64,000 nt of DNA from a virus. The notes under the pieces are model-generated. The model made no database searches, was not told where the DNA came from, and saw only the letters and a program-made list of their open reading frames with translations. The stretch is taken from positions 23,607 to 87,606 of IMG/VR virus record IMGVR_UViG_3300020152_000002; one strand, 5' to 3'. Positions 49,561 to 57,358 of this stretch are shown one piece after another. Both the position numbers and the translations under genes were made by a program. How positions within the stretch are numbered: the first letter of the stretch is position 1; every line of letters begins with the position of its first letter.

Positions 49561-50178
49561 CTAGGACTTCGGCAGAAGGTTGTAGAACTCGACGATCTTC
49601 TCGTCCGGCACTTCCGACGCCTTCTGCGCGCCGACCTTCACCAGCGCCTCACGGGCGACGGCGAGCCGCGCCTGATCCTTCTTGGCGATGATGTCGGCGA
49701 CGATGGCTTCCGCGCCCTTGCGAGCGTCGGCGACGGACAGCGTGGTCTCGGCGGCCTCGAAGCCCTCCATCATGTCCCCGGTGCCGATGTCGTCGAGCGA
49801 CAGTTCCGAACCCCCGGCGTCGGCGGCCGGTTCTTCGGACATCGCGGCCATCAGATCGGCGTCGGACATGCCGCCCGAAGCGTCCCCGCCCGTGGCCGCA
49901 GCCGGGGTCTCGGCGGCAGCAGCGGCAGCGGCGGCAGCCTCGTCGGCGGCGATCTGTTCCTTGGTCCGGCGAGTGCGCTTGGGCGCTTCGGCGGCCGGGG
50001 CGGCAGCGGGGGCCGGGCTCGGCGAAGAACCGGCCGCGCCCGAGTTGACGGCTGCCGATCCTTCATCGTAGGTTCCGGTCGGCGTCAGACGAGCAGCGAG
50101 GGCCATCCTCTCCGCCAGTTCGACACGTTCACGAAGCTCCGTGAGGGGCATCGACAGGATGTGTTCGCTGGTATTCAT
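49561..50178 (-). CDS. hypothetical protein with Ala-rich linker (205 aa)
   Basis: ATG 50178 with AAGGAG upstream. Short N-terminal helix (SEHILSMPLTELRERVELAERMALA), then a long Ala/Pro/Ser linker, a basic KRTRRTKEQIAADEA stretch (~68-82) common in phage proteins, more Ala and acidic linker, and a C-terminal folded helical domain (~145-205, ADARKGAEAIVADI..KIVEFYNLLPKS). Function unknown. The arrangement of two small domains connected by a flexible linker suits a scaffold or adaptor in replication. It is transcribed from the promoter at 50220-50248, divergently from the primase gene. Confidence 0.7.
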   Translation of the reverse strand: MNTSEHILSMPLTELRERVELAERMALAARLTPTGTYDEGSAAVNSGAAGSSPSPAPAAAPAAEAPKRTRRTKEQIAADEAAAAAAAAAETPAAATGGDASGGMSDADLMAAMSEEPAADAGGSELSLDDIGTGDMMEGFEAAETTLSVADARKGAEAIVADIIAKKDQARLAVAREALVKVGAQKASEVPDEKIVEFYNLLPKS

Positions 50179-50219
50179 GGGTGGTGAAACTCCTTGTGAA
50201 GCGTTGATGATGCGATCAC

Positions 50220-50248
50220 GCAGTAACTCAAGCACGTCTCATCGTCAA
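50220..50248 (-). promoter_or_regulatory. sigma70-like promoter for the 205-aa gene
   Basis: Minus strand TTGACG (50248-50243), 17 bases, TACTGC (50225-50220). It lies in the 72-base divergent gap just before the plus-strand primase gene, whose own promoter I cannot locate. Confidence 0.6.
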
Positions 50249-50250
50249 CA

Positions 50251-52761
50251 ATGACCGCAGCAGGATCGAACAAGCTCCCCCGACCATCCGCGTTGAAGCA
50301 GTATGCGGATGCGGGGTGGAAGTTCGTCCCATTGCACCACTGGGCTGAAACCCGGAAGCTGCCGCCGACACCGAAGCACCCTCAAGGTCGCACCCTCGAA
50401 CTGGGCAAAGCGCCCATCGGGAAGGCGTGGACGAAACACGGAGTCGATCTCAAGGCGGCCACGGCCCACGCCAACGCAGGCAAGAACGTCGGCGGCATGA
50501 TCCCGCCCGGCTGGGCGGTGATCGACGTTGACCCTCGGAACTTCAAAGGCGAGGACAATAGCTGGGAACGCTTTCAGGCTGATGTCGGGCTTGACCTGTC
50601 TAAATACGCGGCGGTCAAAACTGGTTCCGGCGGCTGGCACGTCTTCACGCGCATCCCGGAAAACTTCAAAGGCGTCGTCAAGATCGAAGCCTACCCCGGC
50701 ATCGAGTTCAAGCAGATCGGCGTTCAGGTCGTCGCGGCCGGTTCGATCCACCCGAAGACGCAGGGCTACTACGAGTGGATGGACAGCACGGTCTCGCTCG
50801 CCGAGACGGCATACGTCCCCGACAAGGTGCTCGAACTCTACAAGGTCACGCGCCCGCTGATCTCGGGATCGCAGGGCGGCGACACATGGGGCAGCCTGAC
50901 CGTCGATCAGATCGAAGAAGGTCTCGGCCTTCTGGACCCGACGCAGTTCCAATCTCACGACGACTGGTTCGGGCTTATGTGCTCGGTCCACTGGCTGTCC
51001 GGCGGCGAAGCGCGGCAGCAGTTCGTCGAGTGGTCCGCGCAAGACCCGTCTTACGCCGACCAGATGGAACACGTCGCAATGCGCTGGGACACCCTTGGCC
51101 GGGGTGCGGCGTCCGCGCAGTTGGTCGCGCGTGGCGGACAGTTCTTCAAGGCGCTCAAGCAACACGCCGGGGTGGAGCCTCACGACGGCCGGTTCGCGCT
51201 CAAAGTGGAGCGCGCCTTCACCGATCTGTCGCCGGAGGAACTGAACGAAGACCTGAAACTGATCGGCGCGAAGAACGAGCGCGTCCGCGAGGAAGCCTAT
51301 CAGTCCGCCGAAGCTATCGTCGATGCGCTGAACGAGAAGCACTTCGTGCTGAACTATCGCGGTAAGACGGTCATCGGAACGAAGCGCCGGGTCGAAGAAA
51401 AGAACGGCGTCTACGACAAATACGAGTTCCAAGACGCAGCCAGCTTCAAGCTGTTCTACTCGAACCAGAAGATGCCGGATGGCGTCAGCTATGGCGAGTA
51501 TTGGTTGGCGGCCAAGCACCGTCGCACATACGACGGCTTCGACTTCCGGCCCGACGAGCCGCCCGGCGCGTATCGCACGATGTCGGGTGAACTGATCCTG
51601 AACCAGTGGACCGGCTTTGCCATCCAGCCCGCGCCGGGCGACTGGTCCATGTTCGACGATCTGCTGCTGAACATCATCTGCGGCGGCGATCAGATCAAAT
51701 ATCAGTTCCTCTTGAACTGGTGCGCGCACACCTACCAGAAGCTCTCGGGGCCGGTCGGCGTCGCCGTCGCGCTCAAGGGGAAGAAGGGCACCGGCAAAAC
51801 GTCCTTCTGGAAGGTCTGGTCACGGCCGTTCGGTCCTACGCACTCCATGACGACCGCCAAGATGGAGAGCGTGTTCGGTCAGCACAACGGTCGAATGCAC
51901 GCAAAGATCGCTGTCGGGTTGGAAGAAGCCTATTTCGCCGGGTCGAAAATGGCGGAAGCTCAACTCAAGGATTTGATCACAGGCGATACGTTCGGCATCA
52001 ATGAGAAGTTCCTGCCGGAATACGCGCAAACGAACCATACCAAACTCGTCGTGATGACGAACGACGACTGGGCCGTCCCGGCGACAGAAGACGAACGGCG
52101 GTATTTCGTTACGGAGACCACGACGGGCCGGAAGGATGATCACACCTTCTGGACTGCCTTCAACGAGCAGATGTATGAGAAGGGCGGCTGCGAAGCGTTC
52201 TTCTACGACATGCTCCGCAGGGACATCAGTGGCTTCAACCCCTACCGAGACGTGCCGCGCACCGAGGAACTACTAGGCCAGATCGAGATTACGCGCGGCC
52301 CGATCATCGACTGGCTGCAAGAACGCATGACGTTCGGAGAATACGGCTTCGGCTATGCGTGGTCGAGCAGTAAAGGGTGGGCGGTCCCGAAGGCTGAACT
52401 TTGGGAAGACTTCAAGGCGTGGCAGATCAACTCCCCCCGTGGCCGATACGATAGCTCGATCCGCTCGCAGAACCAGTTCACCCGAGAGCTTAAACGGGTG
52501 ATCCCCGAGGAACTGTTCAAGGCCACCACGGCGATCCCGCCGCCGGAGTATCAGGCGTCCGTGAAGACCTACGCGGCGACGATCAACGGCACGACCTACC
52601 ATCTCTCAAACGTGTTCCGCTTCCCCTCGTTCGACACCTTGAAGAATGCTGTCGCGGCGAAGTATGGGATACACTTCCAAGAGATCGACCTGTCGGACAT
52701 TGAGATCACCGACGCGGACGACATATCAACATTCAGCATCGACGAGTGGGACATTCTATAA
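50251..52761 (+). CDS. primase-polymerase/SF3-type helicase
   Basis: An 836-residue replication initiator. N-terminal Prim-Pol (bifunctional primase/polymerase) domain: AVIDVDPRN with Asp92 and Asp94, then SGGWHVF (~125-131) and an EAYPGIEFKQIG..GSIHP segment. After a helical linker comes an ATPase of the D5/DUF5906 type: Walker A GKKGTGKTS (~510-518), an acidic box (VGLEEAYFAG ~552) and an N-terminal-of-sensor segment KLVVMTNDDWAVP. The protein ends in SIDEWDIL. No ribosome binding site is visible before ATG 50251. Starts leading/lagging strands and unwinds DNA. It is the first gene of a plus-strand island. Confidence 0.85.
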   Translation: MTAAGSNKLPRPSALKQYADAGWKFVPLHHWAETRKLPPTPKHPQGRTLELGKAPIGKAWTKHGVDLKAATAHANAGKNVGGMIPPGWAVIDVDPRNFKGEDNSWERFQADVGLDLSKYAAVKTGSGGWHVFTRIPENFKGVVKIEAYPGIEFKQIGVQVVAAGSIHPKTQGYYEWMDSTVSLAETAYVPDKVLELYKVTRPLISGSQGGDTWGSLTVDQIEEGLGLLDPTQFQSHDDWFGLMCSVHWLSGGEARQQFVEWSAQDPSYADQMEHVAMRWDTLGRGAASAQLVARGGQFFKALKQHAGVEPHDGRFALKVERAFTDLSPEELNEDLKLIGAKNERVREEAYQSAEAIVDALNEKHFVLNYRGKTVIGTKRRVEEKNGVYDKYEFQDAASFKLFYSNQKMPDGVSYGEYWLAAKHRRTYDGFDFRPDEPPGAYRTMSGELILNQWTGFAIQPAPGDWSMFDDLLLNIICGGDQIKYQFLLNWCAHTYQKLSGPVGVAVALKGKKGTGKTSFWKVWSRPFGPTHSMTTAKMESVFGQHNGRMHAKIAVGLEEAYFAGSKMAEAQLKDLITGDTFGINEKFLPEYAQTNHTKLVVMTNDDWAVPATEDERRYFVTETTTGRKDDHTFWTAFNEQMYEKGGCEAFFYDMLRRDISGFNPYRDVPRTEELLGQIEITRGPIIDWLQERMTFGEYGFGYAWSSSKGWAVPKAELWEDFKAWQINSPRGRYDSSIRSQNQFTRELKRVIPEELFKATTAIPPPEYQASVKTYAATINGTTYHLSNVFRFPSFDTLKNAVAAKYGIHFQEIDLSDIEITDADDISTFSIDEWDIL

Positions 52762-54923
52762 TGACCAACAGCAACTACCTTTCTGGACCGTCCACTCGGG
52801 CGCAGGTGGTGACACGCCGCACCTACAATCGCCCGCTCGACGAAGCTGGGGGCATCTTCGAGACGTGGGAACAGACGGTGGATCGCGTCATCGGGCACCA
52901 GCGGTGGCTGTGGGAGCGCGCTGTCGAGCGGGAACTGACGCTCGAAGAAGACGCCGAACTGACGGTTCTGCGGAAACTGATGGTCGAACGCAAGGTCACG
53001 ACTTCGGGTCGCACCCTCTGGCTCGGCGGGACCAACATCGCCAAGACGCGCGAAGCGTCGCAGTTCAACTGTTCTTTCCTGCGCGTCGAGACCGTCAGCG
53101 ACATCGCGGATGGGTTCTGGCTGCTGTTGCAGGGCTGCGGCGTCGGATTCGAGCCGATCACCGGCGTCCTGAACGGCTTCGCGTCGGAAGTGGAGCTTGA
53201 GATCATCCCTTCGACGCGCACCGAGAAGGGCGGACGCGAGACCAACAAGGAGACGTTCAAGAACGGCGTCTGGACCATCAGCATCGGCGACAGCGCAATG
53301 GCGTGGGCCAAGGCTGCGGCCAAGGTGCTCGCCGCCAAGCGCCGCGTCCGTAAGCTGGTCCTCGACTTCTCCGAGATCAGGCCCGCCGGGCTGCGCCTGA
53401 ACGGTTATGGCTGGATCAGCAGCGGCTACGAACCGTTCGCCAAGGCCATGACCGCCATCGTCGATCTGATGAACCGGCGCGTCGGGCAAATCCTGTCCCG
53501 GATCGACATTCTGGACGTGATGAACCTGCTGGGCACCACCCTGTCGTCGCGCCGGTCGGCCGAGATCGCGGTGATCCCGTGGGTGGACCCGGAGTCCGAG
53601 CCCTTCGCCGTCGCCAAGCGCGACTACTTCGCCTACTACGGCCGCGACCACTTCTCGAAGGACGAGCGCAAACCCGTCCCGGTTTATGGCTCCGCCGACC
53701 TGTCCGGCGAGCCGGTGCGTCACTTCCAACCCGGCGCACAGATCATGCCGTGGGGCAGCGAAGAAGACGGCGCTATCCTCGTCGGCGAGAACGAATGGGT
53801 TAGCGCGGCCGACGTGTATCAGCCGTATATCCAGCGCGCCCAGTCCAACAACTCGCTGATCTTCTACGACCGTCCGACCCGCTATGAACTGTTCTACGTC
53901 TTCGACCTGATGGCGAAGGGTGGCGGTTCTGAACCGGGCTTCATCAACGGCCGTGAAGCGCACCGCCGGGCTCCGTGGTTCAAGGGCGTCAATCCCTGCG
54001 CCGAAATCCTGCTGGGCAACAAGTCGTTCTGCAATCTCGTCGAGACCGACGCCGGGAAGTTCAACGGCGATCTGGAAGGGCTGCAACAGGCCCTCTATCT
54101 GGCGGGCCGCGCGAACTACCGTCAGACCTGTGTCGATCTGCGCGACGAAGTGCTGCAAGCCTCGTGGCACGAACTGAACACCTTCCTCCGCCTCTGTGGC
54201 GTCGGCCTGACCGGCATCGTCCGCTGGGAGGGCCACAACGACCCCGAGCAAATCCGGCTGTTGCGTCAGGCAGCGCAGGAAGGCGCTCACTCCATGGCCG
54301 ATGAACTGGGCCTGACGCGCTCGAAGGCGATCACCACGATCAAGCCGTCCGGCACCCTGTCGAAGATCATGGACACGACCGAAGGCATTCACCGCCCGCT
54401 CGGCCGCTACGTCTTCAACAACATCAACTTCTCGAAGTTCGATCCGATCATCCCGCGTTTGAAGGCGGCTGGCTACAAAGTCTTCGACAGCCCGGTTGAC
54501 GATACCGCCGTGCTGGTCTGTTTCCCTGTCTGCTATGAAGATGTCGATTTCGACGTGGTGGACGGCAAGGACGTGAACCTTGAGACTGCCGTTCAGCAGT
54601 TGGAACGCTACAAGCTGTGGATGGACAACTACGTCGATCACAACTGTTCCATCACCATCAGCTACTCCCCGGACGAAGTTCCGGCGATCATCGACTGGCT
54701 GCTGGAAAACTGGTCCCACTATGTCGGCGTGTCCTTCATCTACCGCAACGATCCGACCAAGACAGCGGCCGATCTCGGCTACCAATACCTGCCGCAGGAA
54801 GTCGTGACGCGGGAAGTCTACGAAGACTATCTCGCCATCCTGTCGCCGCTGGACTGGACCGGCACCGAGTCCTTCGACGAGATCGCCGATCCCTGTTCGA
54901 CGGGAGCCTGCCCGATCAAGTAG
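52761..54923 (+). CDS. nrdJ: adenosylcobalamin-dependent (class II) ribonucleotide reductase
   Basis: A 720-residue monomeric RTPR-type enzyme converting ribonucleotides to deoxyribonucleotides. Conserved features: FNCSF with Cys104 (redox pair), NPCAEI with Asn411, the thiyl Cys413 and Glu415, SFCNLV with Cys424 (redox partner), and a C-terminal cysteine pair Cys712 and Cys717 (DPCSTGAC) that reloads the active site. Needs coenzyme B12, so it works without oxygen and without a partner subunit, but the cofactor must come from the host. The ATG overlaps the primase TAA. No cobalamin riboswitch is seen before it. Confidence 0.95.
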   Translation: MTNSNYLSGPSTRAQVVTRRTYNRPLDEAGGIFETWEQTVDRVIGHQRWLWERAVERELTLEEDAELTVLRKLMVERKVTTSGRTLWLGGTNIAKTREASQFNCSFLRVETVSDIADGFWLLLQGCGVGFEPITGVLNGFASEVELEIIPSTRTEKGGRETNKETFKNGVWTISIGDSAMAWAKAAAKVLAAKRRVRKLVLDFSEIRPAGLRLNGYGWISSGYEPFAKAMTAIVDLMNRRVGQILSRIDILDVMNLLGTTLSSRRSAEIAVIPWVDPESEPFAVAKRDYFAYYGRDHFSKDERKPVPVYGSADLSGEPVRHFQPGAQIMPWGSEEDGAILVGENEWVSAADVYQPYIQRAQSNNSLIFYDRPTRYELFYVFDLMAKGGGSEPGFINGREAHRRAPWFKGVNPCAEILLGNKSFCNLVETDAGKFNGDLEGLQQALYLAGRANYRQTCVDLRDEVLQASWHELNTFLRLCGVGLTGIVRWEGHNDPEQIRLLRQAAQEGAHSMADELGLTRSKAITTIKPSGTLSKIMDTTEGIHRPLGRYVFNNINFSKFDPIIPRLKAAGYKVFDSPVDDTAVLVCFPVCYEDVDFDVVDGKDVNLETAVQQLERYKLWMDNYVDHNCSITISYSPDEVPAIIDWLLENWSHYVGVSFIYRNDPTKTAADLGYQYLPQEVVTREVYEDYLAILSPLDWTGTESFDEIADPCSTGACPIK

Positions 54924-54969
54924 GTGCGAGGGGCTTGAAAATCCCCTTCACCGTCCCGCCTACTGACAG

Positions 54970-54994
54970 CGCCTCCGGCCTCTTGCCGGGGGCG
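54970..54994 (+). terminator. hairpin terminator after nrdJ
   Basis: CGCCTCCGGC (54970-54979) pairs with GCCGGGGGCG (54985-54994) with one G-T pair, 5-base loop, followed by TTGTG. The T-tract is poor, so read-through into the small membrane protein gene is likely. Confidence 0.5.
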
Positions 54995-55013
54995 TTGTGC
55001 CATGGGGACCGCT

Positions 55014-55253
55014 ATGATCGACACGCCGACCAAGAGCCGCCTGCGCCGGTTTTTCGACCGATGGGAGGAACAGGTGGACCGCTGGGCGATGAGCCCGTGG
55101 ACCAGCCTCCATATCTGGACCTTCGGGGTGCTCTGGATCGTCACCGAGGCCCTGCGCGGGAAGATGATCGGCTGGGATGGCGTCGCCACGCTGGCGGCGC
55201 TTGAGATCGCCCTGTCTATTCGCAGGCACCAGCGACGACACGATCCCGGTTGA
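55014..55253 (+). CDS. small membrane protein (79 aa)
   Basis: A basic N-terminus (TPTKSRLRRFFDRWEEQ) is followed by a hydrophobic helix (about residues 30-47, SLHIWTFGVLWIVTEAL) and a second weak one (55-68). The ATG at 55014 has GGGGAC 4 bases upstream; an ATG at 55002 is possible. The stop TGA lies inside the TTGACA of the promoter at 55250. This type of small membrane protein often resembles low-affinity iron permease domains, but similarity here is not convincing. Function unknown. Confidence 0.5.
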   Translation: MIDTPTKSRLRRFFDRWEEQVDRWAMSPWTSLHIWTFGVLWIVTEALRGKMIGWDGVATLAALEIALSIRRHQRRHDPG

Positions 55254-55278
55254 CAGCCTCCGGCCGCTCCGGCATACA
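55250..55278 (+). promoter_or_regulatory. candidate sigma70-like promoter for a non-coding transcript
   Basis: TTGACA (55250-55255), 17 bases, CATACA (55273-55278). The -35 is perfect and the -10 moderate. Transcription would start near 55285 and run to the double terminator at 55572-55630 without any credible gene in between. Confidence 0.5.
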
Positions 55279-55284
55279 GATCGC

Positions 55285-55630
55285 TCGTCGTGGCCTTCCA
55301 GCCCGTTGCGACACGGAACTGGATCAAGACGAGCGAGGCGGTTGCCGGACACGAAGCCGGAGGCCCCGAGCACAGGATCAGGGACGAGCCAAGTAGCCCT
55401 GATCTGACACTCCACCCGTCGCCCTCTACGGAGCGCGGTTCGGGAGAGTGGAGACCGGGACGGGACGACGACGGACTGGGCGAAGGGACTGCAAAGCCTC
55501 GGACCCCGACACGAAGCTCTCCCGTCCGGTTTCGCCCTCGCAGCCGGGCTACAATAGGCAGCCAGACATACGAAGCCCCGGTCGTCCGCAGACGCCGGGG
55601 CTTCACTGTTTCTCGGGCTTGCCCGATTTC
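55285..55630 (+). ncRNA. candidate structured non-coding RNA gene (~345 nt)
   Basis: No plausible protein is encoded on either strand: the only long plus frame runs straight through the terminator and has no binding site. The stretch starts after a TTGACA promoter and ends in a double-hairpin terminator. Strong pairing is visible: ACCGGGACGGGA (55454-55465) with TCCCGTCCGGT (55520-55530), 11 pairs with one bulged G, and CTCCAC (55410-55415) with GTGGAG (55448-55453). No homology to a known RNA family is recognised. It could regulate the convergent minus-strand genes or be a replication-associated RNA. Evidence is structural only. Confidence 0.45.
55572..55630 (+). terminator. double-hairpin terminator of the candidate ncRNA
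   Basis: GAAGCCCCGG (55572-55581) pairs with CCGGGGCTTC (55595-55604); then CGGG-CTTG-CCCG (55614-55625) followed by ATTTC. The same two-hairpin design ends the late operon at 37616-37674. Confidence 0.75.
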
Positions 55631-55650
55631 TTCACGCAGTCCTGATCAGA

Positions 55651-55794
55651 TCAGTCCCGGCGCTGCGACGACGGCTGTCCGGCGTCGGGGGCCTTCGTGG
55701 GGCGGGTCTGGTCGGCGGCCGAAGACCGGCCGCCCTTGCCGCCGGACTTGTTCTGGACCTTGCCGGGATCGGCGCGGGTGGGGTTGTCTGCCAT
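55651..55794 (-). CDS. small hydrophilic protein (47 aa)
   Basis: A 47-residue protein (MADNPTRADPGKVQNKSGGK and onwards) rich in Gly, Lys, Arg, Ser and Gln, so mostly unfolded and basic. GAGGAAG about 8 bases before the ATG supports translation. It is too small for family recognition. It may bind nucleic acid or a host protein. Located just downstream of a terminator and convergent with the candidate ncRNA. Confidence 0.55.
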   Translation of the reverse strand: MADNPTRADPGKVQNKSGGKGGRSSAADQTRPTKAPDAGQPSSQRRD

Positions 55795-55870
55795 GATCGT
55801 CTTCCTCTCCGGTAAGCCGCCTAGCGCGGCCGTGGAGAGGCAACGCGGGATCGCCCGGCCGGTTGCAGCA

Positions 55871-55901
55871 GAAAGGCCCCGCAGATCGCTCCACGGGGCC
55901 T
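55871..55901 (-). terminator. minus-strand terminator after the 98-aa gene
   Basis: AGGCCCCG (55874-55881) pairs with CGGGGCCT (55894-55901); TTTCTG follows on the minus strand. Confidence 0.7.
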
Positions 55902-55931
55902 CCCTTGGCCGTCGATGCGGCTGCCGGTGCC

Positions 55932-56228
55932 TTACGCGCCTTCGGTCTTCACCGGGCCGCCCGGCAGGAAGACATAGGCGTCCAGATTGTCCTTGAGCGG
56001 ACCCGCCGACAGGTCCGAGACCTTCGTCACGGTGTCGAAGTAGCTCTCGCGCACCGACGAATCGACATCGGTGCCGGTGGCGACGTTCGACAGGGCGGTT
56101 CCGGCGGCGGCCTTGATCTGCGCGTCGGTCTGCGCGTCGTCGCAGTTGATGAGGACGGCGCGGACGCCGTTGACCATGGGGGTGTGCGCGGCGTTGCTGC
56201 GCGAGACGAGATACAGGGCTTCGGCCAA
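55932..56228 (-). CDS. hypothetical protein (98 aa)
   Basis: Start chosen as TTG 56228, because GGAGAG lies 6 bases before it and the promoter at 56265-56294 gives a transcript start just upstream; the longer in-frame TTG at 56294 is the -35 itself. The protein reads LAEALYLVSR(SNAAHTPMVNGVRAVLI)NCDD..TDAQIKAAAGTALSNV.. and ends in FLPGGPVKTEGA. Small phage family seen in many siphoviruses; unknown function. Strongly expressed unit with its own promoter and terminator. Confidence 0.65.
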   Translation of the reverse strand: MAEALYLVSRSNAAHTPMVNGVRAVLINCDDAQTDAQIKAAAGTALSNVATGTDVDSSVRESYFDTVTKVSDLSAGPLKDNLDAYVFLPGGPVKTEGA

Positions 56229-56264
56229 GGGGTTCTCTCCGGGGCTGGCGATGAAGGTCCGAGC

Positions 56265-56294
56265 ACCATACGGGACCGTGGAGCCCCTTTTCAA
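56265..56294 (-). promoter_or_regulatory. minus-strand promoter with TATGGTGCTC -10 region
   Basis: TTGAAA (56294-56289), 18 bases, TATGGT (56270-56265) followed by GCTC. The same TATGGTGCTC with an 18-base spacer occurs at 59707-59736, so this looks like a phage promoter type. Confidence 0.65.
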
Positions 56295-56300
56295 GTCGAA

Positions 56301-56328
56301 GCCCCGCCAAGCCGGAGCCGGGCGGGGC
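56301..56328 (-). terminator. hairpin after the TopoVI-A-like gene
   Basis: GCCCCGCC (56301-56308) pairs with GGCGGGGC (56321-56328), immediately upstream of the promoter at 56294 on the minus strand. No clean U-tract follows (TTCGACTTG), so efficiency is uncertain. Confidence 0.45.
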
Positions 56329-56398
56329 CTCGTCGGGTGATGGCGTCAACCGAGCCTCCTAGAAGGCCCGGCGACGCTACTCACGGCCGGTCAGGGTG

Positions 56399-57358
56399 TC
56401 AATCGCCCTGATCGTCTTCTTCGGCCTCGCGGCGGCGCTTTTCTTCGCGCTCCTTAAAGGCTTCGATCCCGAGTTCGATGGTGTCGCGCAGCTTGTCCTT
56501 CTGGACCGCGTATTCGGCTTCCTTCTCGGCCCATTTGTCCGGGTCCACCAGATCGTTGACGCGATCCCGGATCAGTTGGTCAAGCACGGACGGCCGGAGC
56601 GCGTCGAGTTCCCAGCAGGTGCGGCCGAACTTCCTGATGTAGTCCGGCGATCTGCTGTCCTTCGGCTTCGTCGGGTTCGGCGGCGGGCCATACTGCTGCA
56701 CCTGATCCATGTTCAGGGCGATGCGCCGGACTTCGACATCGACGCCCTGATGCTCAAGGAACATCGTCAGGCGGTCGTCGTGATCCCGCGACATGTCGAT
56801 GCCGCTGGGATCATGGTCGCCGAGATAGAGCAGGACGCAGTTCCGGCCACTGTAGGACGCTTCCTCGAAGCGGTTGGCCGCCGCCCATTCCTCGGACTGC
56901 GACATGTATCCGCGACAGGACATGTAGGGCACGTCGAGTTCCCAGCAGGGCCGCTCGATCACGCCCAGCAGCGCGTCCTTCTCGATCCAGACTTCGACGT
57001 AGTTGGGCTGGTTCTCCCACATGTCGATGTTGAACCACTTCTTCGCGTCCCGCAGAAAGTCGAAGTGTCCTTCCTCGCCGTTCCAGTGATCCTTGCCGCG
57101 AATGAACCGCGTCTTGTCCTCGATAGCGTCCCACGACACGAGACCGGCCAAACGAGCATTGCTGATCGTCTCGCCGAGCCGGTTGTAGGACTGTTCCGAG
57201 TTCGGGAAGTAGTTGAGCGTGATGAACTGGTAGTAGAGTTGGCGCAGCGTCAGCTTGTAACCCTGCGCCTCGTAGTTGGCGATGATCTCGTTCGCCTTCT
57301 CGATCAGCTTCAACGACTTCTCGGCGAAGCGTTGTTCCTTGTATGCGATCAGTGTCAT
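56399..57358 (-). CDS. TopoVI-A/Spo11-like Toprim protein (319 aa)
   Basis: A 319-residue protein with an N-terminal winged-helix-like part (LTLRQLYYQFITLNYFPNS ~36-54, an aromatic hot spot where TopoVI-A and Spo11 have the catalytic tyrosine) and a C-terminal Toprim fold: Glu126 (VEVWIEKDAL), then LGDHDPSG with Asp181 and Asp183 (DxD). The C-terminus is highly charged. Members of this class occur in phages and mobile elements and are uncharacterised. If it keeps a cutting tyrosine it could make or seal double-strand breaks. It sits in an operon with thyX. Confidence 0.7.
   Translation of the reverse strand: MTLIAYKEQRFAEKSLKLIEKANEIIANYEAQGYKLTLRQLYYQFITLNYFPNSEQSYNRLGETISNARLAGLVSWDAIEDKTRFIRGKDHWNGEEGHFDFLRDAKKWFNIDMWENQPNYVEVWIEKDALLGVIERPCWELDVPYMSCRGYMSQSEEWAAANRFEEASYSGRNCVLLYLGDHDPSGIDMSRDHDDRLTMFLEHQGVDVEVRRIALNMDQVQQYGPPPNPTKPKDSRSPDYIRKFGRTCWELDALRPSVLDQLIRDRVNDLVDPDKWAEKEAEYAVQKDKLRDTIELGIEAFKEREEKRRREAEEDDQGD

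Noticed and set aside
55420-55560. Possible tRNA (GGACTGCAAAGCC and GGTTCGGG look like anticodon and T-arm pieces)
   Set aside because: The pieces are not in the order or spacing of a cloverleaf, the anticodon stem has a mismatch and no acceptor stem can be drawn.
55290-55796. Plus-strand open frame of 168 codons between the membrane protein and the minus-strand genes
   Set aside because: No ribosome binding site, composition is Arg/Pro/Gly noise, and it runs through the double terminator and the minus-strand 47-residue gene.
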